Below, piece after piece: positions 5,560 to 9,881 of a DNA stretch of 9,881 bases (within the stretch, counting starts at the first letter, position 1; each line of letters begins with the position of its first letter). The stretch comes from Xanthobacteraceae bacterium. GTDB lineage: Bacteria > Pseudomonadota > Alphaproteobacteria > Rhizobiales > Xanthobacteraceae. The notes beneath the pieces were generated by a model that was given only the letters and a program-made list of their open reading frames with translations, made no database searches and was not told where the DNA came from. The stretch spans positions 1-9,881 of the forward strand of contig JASHXZ010000569.1 in assembly GCA_030043285.1 (NCBI GenBank). Reading direction: 5' to 3'. A program made the translations under genes and the position numbers.

Positions 5560-6084
5560 TCAATCGGGAGCAGCGGCGATCAGGCGCGGGCTGACGAAGC
5601 GCTCGAGCCGGCCGGCATGCGGATGCAGCAGCGCCCAGTCGTCGAACGCCAGATCGATGACCACCAGTCCCGAGGTCGGCAGCTTTTCCGTCACGCGCTC
5701 GCGCAGCGGCACGTCGCCTGCGGCAATCAGCTCGACCGCAACTTCGTGGACGCCCGGATTGTGGCCGACCAGGAGCAGCGTTCCGGCCTTACGCGATTCT
5801 GACAGCAAGCTCATGAGCTTGGCGGCAGTCGCATTGTAGATGCGCTCGTCGGTGAGCGCCTTCGGCGGCTTGGCAAACGCGGCGGCCAACAGCGTCCAGG
5901 TTTCCTGGGTGCGCTGTGCCGGAGAAACGAGCGCGAGGTCCGGAATGAGGTCGTGATGCGCCATGTAGGCGCCGATGAGCGGCACATCGGCGCGGCCGCG
6001 CTCGGTGAGCTTGCGGTCGCGGTCACGCTCGCCGGGCTCGGCGCGTTCGGTTTTGGCATGGCGCAGCAGCAGCAAACGGCGCAT
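5560..6084 (-). CDS. SixA-like phosphohistidine phosphatase (histidine phosphatase superfamily)
   Basis: A 174-residue small phosphatase of the histidine-phosphatase (phosphoglycerate mutase-like) superfamily. In E. coli SixA acts on phosphohistidine of phosphotransfer proteins, including the nitrogen phosphotransferase system. The nucleophile motif is LLRHAKT with His9, using RHA rather than RHG as is common in SixA-like proteins. Arg58 lies in SPAQRTQET, the likely acid Glu80 in DERIY, and the second catalytic His108 in LLVGHNPG. There is no signal peptide. The ATG at 6084 is picked because the first beta strand begins immediately; the ribosome site is weak (a GAGAAAG some 15 nt upstream). 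An in-frame ATG at 6156 would overlap the divergent oxidoreductase start and adds non-conserved residues. Its stop is 23 bp before usp. The true substrate is unproven. Confidence 0.9.
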   Translation of the reverse strand: MRRLLLLRHAKTERAEPGERDRDRKLTERGRADVPLIGAYMAHHDLIPDLALVSPAQRTQETWTLLAAAFAKPPKALTDERIYNATAAKLMSLLSESRKAGTLLLVGHNPGVHEVAVELIAAGDVPLRERVTEKLPTSGLVVIDLAFDDWALLHPHAGRLERFVSPRLIAAAPD

Positions 6085-6154
6085 CGCGGCAATGTCGCTT
6101 TCTCGTCCGCACAAGTCTAGCATGCAGCAGTAAGCGTGAGCGAACGTCACACGC

Positions 6155-7630
6155 ATGAATGAGCAAATCGATCCAGCCGCCTACGGCCGCTCCTGGTATG
6201 CGGCGACCATGCTGCCGGTTGCGCCGCGGCCGCCGCTTGCGGTCGATCTCGACGTCGATGTCGCCGTCATCGGCGGCGGCCTCGCCGGGCTGACCACCGC
6301 GCGCGAGGTGGCACGCCGCGGCTGGTCGGTGGCCCTGCTGGAAGCCGGCCGGCTCGCCGGCGGCGCTTCCGGCCGCAACACCGGCTTCGTGCTGCCGGGC
6401 TTCGCGGCGGATGCGGAAAAAGTCGTGACCCGGGTCGGCTTCGAGCACGCCAAGGACCTTTGGGCGCTGTCGCAGGCCGGCCTCGATTACGTACGCGACA
6501 CCATTGCGGCCGAAGGCGCCGACGGCATCGATCCCGAGGCCGGCTGGCTTTATGTGTCGAAAGTCGATGACAGCGATGAGCTGTTTCGCACCATCGGGCT
6601 CCTTGGCGATCTCGGCTGCGAGGTCGAAGGTTGGCCGACTGAGCGGGTGCGGACGTTTCTGCGCAGCGAGCGCTATTTCGGCGCCATTCATTTCTTGCGC
6701 GCTTTCACGATGCATCCGCTCAACTACGCGCTCAAGCTTGCCGCCGCGGCCGAGCGCGACGGCGCACGCATCTTCGAGGCGACGCCGGCTTTGTCGATCG
6801 ATCCGACCGGGGTGCGCAAGCGCATCACGACGCCGGCGGCGCGCCTGCGCGCCTCGCATGTCGTGCTTGCCGGCAATGTCGGCCTCAAAGGCTTGTTGCC
6901 GCGGGTCGCCGCGACGCTGGTGCCGATCACCACCTACGTGATCGTAACCGCGCCGATCGAACGCGAGCGGCTAACCGCTGCGGTCGGTTACCGCGGCGCG
7001 GTGAGCGACACCGACCTCGCCGACAATCATTACCGCATCGTCGGCGGCGACCGGCTGATGTGGTCGGGCCGCGCCACGGTTTGGCCGCGCAATCCGCGCC
7101 GCTATTGCGCGGCGCTCACCGGCGACATCGCAAAAACCTATCCGCAGCTCGGCCGCGTCGCGGTCGACTATGTCTGGAACGGCACGCTCGGCAATACGAT
7201 TCACCGCATGCCGCAGATCGGCGAGCTCGGTCCCGGCGTCTGGCTCGCCAGCGGTTTTGGCGGCCACGGCCTCGATACCACCGCGATGGCCGGCAACCTC
7301 GTCGCCCGCGCCATCGTCGAGGGCGACGAGACTTGGCGCAAATTCACGCCATTCGAGCTGGTGTGGGCCGGCGGCGTGTTCGGACGCACCGCGGCGCAGC
7401 TGCGGGTGTGGATCAAGCGGCTGACCGACGCTTCCGCCGAGCGCCGCGCGCAGGCGCGTCACGCGGCACGGCGCAGCGAATCCGAACCGCAAGCGCCGAC
7501 CGCAGCGGCAGACACCGCGGCTTCCGGATCCATCGTGCCGCCTGACGGCCGCGTCGACGAAGCCGAACCCGCGGCGCGGCAAGATTCCCGACCTCCGCAT
7601 GAGGCGTCGCACCAACACGGCGGCGACTGA
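6155..7630 (+). CDS. FAD-dependent oxidoreductase (DAO family, PuuB-like)
   Basis: A 491-residue flavoprotein of the D-amino-acid-oxidase/glycine-oxidase family, close in style to gamma-glutamylputrescine oxidase. Such enzymes oxidise a C-N bond of amines or amino acids with FAD. The N-terminus SWYAAT precedes the Rossmann dinucleotide site at 36-64: VAVIGGGLAGL with GxGxxG at 40-45, and ribose-binding Glu63. SGRNTGFVLPGF at 72-83 is the active-site loop of PuuB-type enzymes. The C-terminal FAD motif is LASGFGGHGLDTTAMAGNLVA. About 65 residues after the fold (from roughly 427) form a charged Ala/Pro/Arg/Glu-rich tail unusual for the family and probably disordered. ATG at 6155 lacks a strong Shine-Dalgarno. 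It diverges from sixA with a 70-bp gap carrying GTGA-gcgaacg-TCAC just before the start. The substrate is unknown. Confidence 0.92.
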   Translation: MNEQIDPAAYGRSWYAATMLPVAPRPPLAVDLDVDVAVIGGGLAGLTTAREVARRGWSVALLEAGRLAGGASGRNTGFVLPGFAADAEKVVTRVGFEHAKDLWALSQAGLDYVRDTIAAEGADGIDPEAGWLYVSKVDDSDELFRTIGLLGDLGCEVEGWPTERVRTFLRSERYFGAIHFLRAFTMHPLNYALKLAAAAERDGARIFEATPALSIDPTGVRKRITTPAARLRASHVVLAGNVGLKGLLPRVAATLVPITTYVIVTAPIERERLTAAVGYRGAVSDTDLADNHYRIVGGDRLMWSGRATVWPRNPRRYCAALTGDIAKTYPQLGRVAVDYVWNGTLGNTIHRMPQIGELGPGVWLASGFGGHGLDTTAMAGNLVARAIVEGDETWRKFTPFELVWAGGVFGRTAAQLRVWIKRLTDASAERRAQARHAARRSESEPQAPTAAADTAASGSIVPPDGRVDEAEPAARQDSRPPHEASHQHGGD

Positions 7631-7632
7631 AC

Positions 7633-7660
7633 GGCCGCCGGCCGCGCCGGCCTTATTTAC
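7633..7660 (+). terminator. Candidate terminator after the FAD oxidoreductase
   Basis: GCCGGC-cgc-GCCGGC at 7637-7651 is a perfect 6-bp GC stem just after the stop, followed by CTTATTT. The T-run is imperfect, so termination may be partial and some read-through into the yidB leader is possible. Confidence 0.4.
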
Positions 7661-7716
7661 CGAACGATGCGCCGCGCTTTCACGAGATCGCGAGCGCACG
7701 ATTTCGAGCGGAGTGG

Positions 7717-7895
7717 GCGGAACAACGAGGCCGGGTTCCGCTTGTCACCGCGAGGTGTTGCCTCCCGGCAGAGAGGTAGCCTCCTTACCGGGAAGTATCG
7801 TCTCATTACCGAAAGGTGCTGCTGGGCCTGCAGGTGCAGACCCTTCTAATGTTGCGTTGTGGCTCTGACTCAGACGCATCGTTGGCGTCTGGGTC
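7717..7895 (+). ncRNA. Candidate structured RNA / 5' leader upstream of yidB
   Basis: A chain of potential hairpins fills this gap. H1: GCGGAAC/GTTCCGC (7717-7723, 7735-7741). H2: CACC-GCGA-GGTG (7746-7757). H3: CCCGG/CCGGG (7764-7768, 7788-7792) enclosing GAGG-tag-CCTC. H4: UACC-GAAA-GGUG (7807-7818). H5: GGG-c-CTGC-aggt-GCAG-a-CCC (7824-7843). H6: an 11-bp stem (7867-7877 with 7885-7895, two of its pairs G-U) around a 7-nt loop. H2 and H4 are closed by GNRA tetraloops, typical of functional RNA. CTCCTTACCG and CTCATTACCG recur 21 nt apart (7781 and 7802). H6 ends 11 nt before the yidB Shine-Dalgarno, so a cis-regulatory leader is the simplest reading; a separate small RNA is possible. I cannot match it to a named RNA family. 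GC-rich DNA gives chance stems, hence the moderate confidence. Confidence 0.42.
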
Positions 7896-7917
7896 TCTGT
7901 CTATGTGGAGGGACAAC

Positions 7918-8286
7918 ATGGGCTTATTCCAAGAACTCAATCTCGGCGGCATGCTTCAGGGCGCCCTTGGACAGATTGAATCGGGGCAGGCGACTGGGCT
8001 GATCAATTCTCTGCTGGCAAGAACCCAGTACGGCGATCTCAACGGGCTCGTAACCCAGTTGCAGCAAGGCGGCCTGCAAAACCAGGTCCAGTCATGGCTC
8101 GGCCCCGGCGCGAACATGCCGGTCTCGGCCGATCAATTGAAGGCGGTGCTCGGCAATTCCGAGGTTCAGGAGATTGCCCGCCATCTCGGCCTGCCCGTCG
8201 ATTCGGCTCTGGCGATGCTCGCGCAACATCTGCCCAATGTCGTCGATCAGGCCAGCAAGAACGGACAGCTGCAGCCGAGCAATTGA
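7918..8286 (+). CDS. YidB-family protein
   Basis: A 122-residue protein matching the YidB family (formerly within DUF937), whose E. coli member has no settled function. It shows the family opening MGLFQELNLGGMLQGALGQ, a Gln-rich helical middle (GLVTQLQQGGLQNQVQSWL) and the conserved segment around SADQLKAVLGNSEVQEIARHLGL near residues 70-90 (split here: SADQLKAVLG, then NSEVQEIARHLGL). It ends with an ALAMLAQHLPNVVDQ helix. There is no signal peptide or membrane segment, so it is cytoplasmic. ATG at 7918 is preferred over a GTG 34 codons earlier: GGAGGG at 7907-7912 is correctly spaced, homology starts at MGLF, and the upstream stretch overlaps the structured leader. It is followed after 39 bp by a small exported protein and then by another, suggesting a three-gene operon driven through the 7717-7895 leader. 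Confidence 0.88.
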   Translation: MGLFQELNLGGMLQGALGQIESGQATGLINSLLARTQYGDLNGLVTQLQQGGLQNQVQSWLGPGANMPVSADQLKAVLGNSEVQEIARHLGLPVDSALAMLAQHLPNVVDQASKNGQLQPSN

Positions 8287-8325
8287 CATAACGGTGTATC
8301 GCTCGCGCAAAATCAGGAGGAAGAC

Positions 8326-8571
8326 ATGAAAACCATCGCCGTCATTTTCGCCTCATTCTGTCTGGCGGGCGCCGCCTTGGCGCAAACACCGGCCGGCCCG
8401 GGAGCAGGCGCCGGCGCCGATTGCAAAACGCAGGCGGCCAACCTTCACGGCGCGGCCTTGACCAGCAAGATGAGAAGCTGTTGTCAGCAGCAGGCCACGA
8501 AGCAAAAGCTGCATGGCGCTGCAGAAACGAGCTTCCGCAAGAGTTGCGAGACCGCGGCCACTGGGCCTTGA
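8326..8571 (+). CDS. Small exported protein with two PsiF-like Cys repeats
   Basis: An 81-residue protein. Residues 1-19 are a classic signal peptide ending in ALA, so it should be periplasmic or secreted. After a short Pro/Gly/Ala spacer, two similar units follow. The first runs from Cys33 to Cys52 with LHGAALTS at 40-47; the second runs from Cys53 to Cys74 with LHGAAETS at 62-69. The pattern C...LxGAAxTSF..KC resembles the PsiF repeat of phosphate-starvation-inducible proteins. Spacings of 19 and 21 suggest two helical hairpins, each closed by a disulfide. AGGAGG stands 6 nt before the ATG, an excellent site. It lies 39 bp after yidB and 59 bp before the next gene. Function is unknown; a phosphate-starvation role would be inference from the repeat alone. 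Confidence 0.78.
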   Translation: MKTIAVIFASFCLAGAALAQTPAGPGAGAGADCKTQAANLHGAALTSKMRSCCQQQATKQKLHGAAETSFRKSCETAATGP

Positions 8572-8630
8572 ACCTCACGGCCTACAGCGCTCTGATACCG
8601 CACCGAAGGAACACCTAGGAGGACTCTGCG

Positions 8631-9122
8631 ATGAAATTCCACATAACGATCGCCTCGGGAATTGTTCTGGCGGCCCTTGCCAACAGTGTCGTCTCGATTC
8701 CGGCCCATGCCCTCACCAGCAAAGAGTGCAGTGCCAAATACAAGGAAGCCAAGAAGGCCGGCACGCTCAACGGCATGAAGTGGAGCGATTTCCGCAAGGC
8801 GGAGTGCGGCGCGCAAGCGGCCGCGGCGCCGGCCCCGGGATCAAGTGGCCCGGCCCTGGCTCCGGCTCCGGCCGCAGCCGCGGCCCCTGCAGAGAAGAGG
8901 GCGGCGCGCACGCCTGCGCCAGCCGCCACCGGAAACGCCGTGTTCCCGTCGGCGGTCAATTCCAAATATGCCAGCGAGTCGGCGGGCAAGGCGCGCTTGC
9001 ACACCTGCGCCGATCAATACAAGGCGAACAAGGTAACGAATGCCAATGGCGGCCTTAAATGGATCGAAAAGGGCGGCGGCTATTGGAGCGAGTGTGACAA
9101 GCACTTGAAGGGCTCGGCGTAG
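8631..9122 (+). CDS. Exported two-module Cys-pair protein with Ala/Pro linker
   Basis: A 163-residue protein with a signal peptide cleaved after AHA (25-27). Module 1 at 29-60 reads TSKECSAKYKEAKKAG, then TLNGMKWSDFRKAEC, with Cys33 and Cys59. An Ala/Pro-rich flexible linker fills 61-98. Module 2 at about 104-161 contains HTCADQYKANK, GGLKW and YWSEC, with Cys126 and Cys155. The modules share Cys-x-x-(K/Q)-Tyr-Lys, a Lys-Trp pair and a closing Cys, which suggests internal duplication and one disulfide each. I recall similar proteins of unknown function in Bradyrhizobium and relatives. AGGAGG at 8617-8622 lies 8 nt before the ATG. It is the last gene of the yidB group. Its stop is only 13 bp from the stop of the convergent binding-protein gene, with no clear terminator between. 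Confidence 0.82.
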   Translation: MKFHITIASGIVLAALANSVVSIPAHALTSKECSAKYKEAKKAGTLNGMKWSDFRKAECGAQAAAAPAPGSSGPALAPAPAAAAAPAEKRAARTPAPAATGNAVFPSAVNSKYASESAGKARLHTCADQYKANKVTNANGGLKWIEKGGGYWSECDKHLKGSA

Positions 9123-9135
9123 CGGGCCCCGGTGC

Positions 9136-9881
9136 TCAAATCTTCTCGAAATGAATCTGGTCGGCGAGCGCGGTCCACAGCGCGATGTCGTCGACCAGCC
9201 GCTTCTTGAATTCTTCCGGCGTTGATGGTGCCGCCTCGTTGCCGAACGTATGCAGGCGCGCGATCGTCGCCGGCGCCTTGACGATGCGCACCACTTCGGC
9301 GTTGAGCCGGTGCAGGATCGGATCGGGTAGGCCGGCGGGCGCGACCAGACCCTGCCAGGCGCTCACGCCGAAGCCCGGCGCGCCGCTTTCCGCGATAGTC
9401 GGCACGTCCGGCAGCGCGAAATAACGCTTGGCGCTCGACACCGCGAGCGCGTTGAGCTTGCCGCTGCGCACGAATTCGATCAGCGTCGCCGGCGGGTCCA
9501 TCATGAAATCGAGCCGGCCGGCAAGGAGTTCGGCGGAAGCCGGCGCGCTGCCGTGAAACGGCACGTGCTGAAATTTGACGCCGGTCTTCAGCGCGAACAG
9601 CTCGATGGCGAGCTGCGGACCGGAGCCGATGCCGGGCGAGCCATAGAGCAGCGGCGTCTTGCGCGTTTTGGCCGCTTGCAGCAGCGCGGCGACAGATGTG
9701 ATGCCGCTCGTCGCATTGGTGCACATCAGATACGGATATTCGGAAATGAGGCTGATCGTGGTGAAATCGTCGACCGAGCGGTACGGCAGGTGCGCGAACG
9801 TCGCCGCGACGCTGGCATGGCCGGACGGAATCACCATCAGCGTGTAACCGTCGGGCGCGGCGCGCGCCACCTGGGCGGCCG
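9136..9881 (-). CDS. Bug/TctC-family tricarboxylate-type solute-binding protein (N-terminus outside window)
   Basis: The frame ends at TGA (9136-9138) and stays open to the right edge, giving 247 residues; family members have about 320, so roughly 75 N-terminal residues including the signal peptide are missing. Bug/TctC proteins sit in the periplasm and capture carboxylates for tripartite tricarboxylate transporters; many copies are orphans. Family marks are APDGYTLMV near the edge, YGSPGIGSGPQLAIELF, the HVPFHGSAPA ligand loop, LLAGRLDFMMDPPA, SGKLNALAVSSAKR, LPDVPTIAESG and WQGLVAPAGLPDPI. The GTG at 9870 is an internal valine (AAQVARAAPDGY), not a start. The ligand and any TctA/TctB partners cannot be seen. 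It converges on the exported Cys-pair protein gene. Confidence 0.93.
   Translation of the reverse strand, partial: AAQVARAAPDGYTLMVIPSGHASVAATFAHLPYRSVDDFTTISLISEYPYLMCTNATSGITSVAALLQAAKTRKTPLLYGSPGIGSGPQLAIELFALKTGVKFQHVPFHGSAPASAELLAGRLDFMMDPPATLIEFVRSGKLNALAVSSAKRYFALPDVPTIAESGAPGFGVSAWQGLVAPAGLPDPILHRLNAEVVRIVKAPATIARLHTFGNEAAPSTPEEFKKRLVDDIALWTALADQIHFEKI

Noticed and set aside
4853..5839. A 328-codon plus-strand frame across the dioxygenase start, repeat, usp and sixA
   Set aside because: It is antisense to three well-supported genes and includes the RHCEEPRRGDEAIQ string that is the translated palindromic repeat.
6085..6154. Divergent promoter pair with operator GTGA-gcgaacg-TCAC
   Set aside because: The gap is only 70 bp and I find no -35/-10 pair with acceptable spacing; the inverted repeat is just 4 bp and could be chance.
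6023..6859. A 278-codon minus-strand frame upstream of sixA
   Set aside because: Antisense to the FAD-binding domain and reads through the divergent promoter gap; composition is shadow-like.
7741..7818. A CRISPR array or regular repeat-spacer structure
   Set aside because: Only two clear degenerate copies of about 10 nt spaced 21 nt apart; no conserved repeat of CRISPR length and no cas gene.
7599..7868. An 89-codon open plus-strand frame covering the gap before yidB
   Set aside because: It starts inside the oxidoreductase tail, has no ribosome site, and its middle coincides with the hairpin-rich block; a structured RNA explains it better.
9123..9135. Bidirectional terminator between the convergent stops
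   Set aside because: The 13-bp gap holds only a GGGCCC palindrome and no T-tract on either strand.

Overview
The window is a GC-rich stretch of bacterial chromosome with strongly G/C-ending codons. It looks like an alphaproteobacterium of the order Hyphomicrobiales (Bradyrhizobium, Rhodoplanes or Pseudolabrys type). The clues are a Bug/TctC solute-binding protein, a DUF4332 helix-hairpin-helix protein, a YidB protein followed by small secreted Cys-pair proteins, and two palindromic intergenic repeats of kinds common in this group. The genus is inferred from these clues and is not proven.

Layout. At 1-95 (-) is the start of an unrecognised gene with less GC-biased codons, behind an AT-richer promoter region holding three TTGCAA palindromes. 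Next are folP (264-1130, -) and a DUF4332 protein (1267-1671, -). A 384-bp gene-free gap holds two operator-like inverted repeats and a 9-nt triplet repeat, and leads into an M20 metallopeptidase (2056-3471, +). A secreted Gly/His/Trp-rich protein (3601-3975, +) converges with a TauD/TfdA dioxygenase (4099-4953, -). Two different palindromic repeats bracket that dioxygenase (3992-4084 and 4985-5075). A UspF-like universal stress protein (5099-5536, -) lies 23 bp downstream of a SixA-like phosphohistidine phosphatase (5560-6084, -), and the two probably share a transcript. Divergent from them is a DAO-family FAD oxidoreductase (6155-7630, +).

The right part is the least ordinary. Between the oxidoreductase and yidB lie 287 bp with at least six potential hairpins in a row, two of them closed by GNRA tetraloops, ending just before the Shine-Dalgarno of yidB. 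This is the best candidate for an undescribed element: a structured 5' leader or a small RNA. yidB (7918-8286) is followed closely by two small exported proteins (8326-8571, PsiF-repeat-like; 8631-9122, Ala/Pro linker). Each of these is built from two copies of a Cys...Cys module. The three genes may form an envelope or stress-related operon of unknown function. A Bug/TctC binding protein gene (9136-9881, -) converges on them and runs off the right edge without its N-terminus.

Metabolically the window mixes housekeeping (folate synthesis), peptide or amide hydrolysis, oxidative catabolism (2-oxoglutarate dioxygenase, FAD amine/amino-acid oxidase), carboxylate capture and stress proteins. No tRNA, rRNA, transposase, CRISPR array or obvious phage gene is visible.
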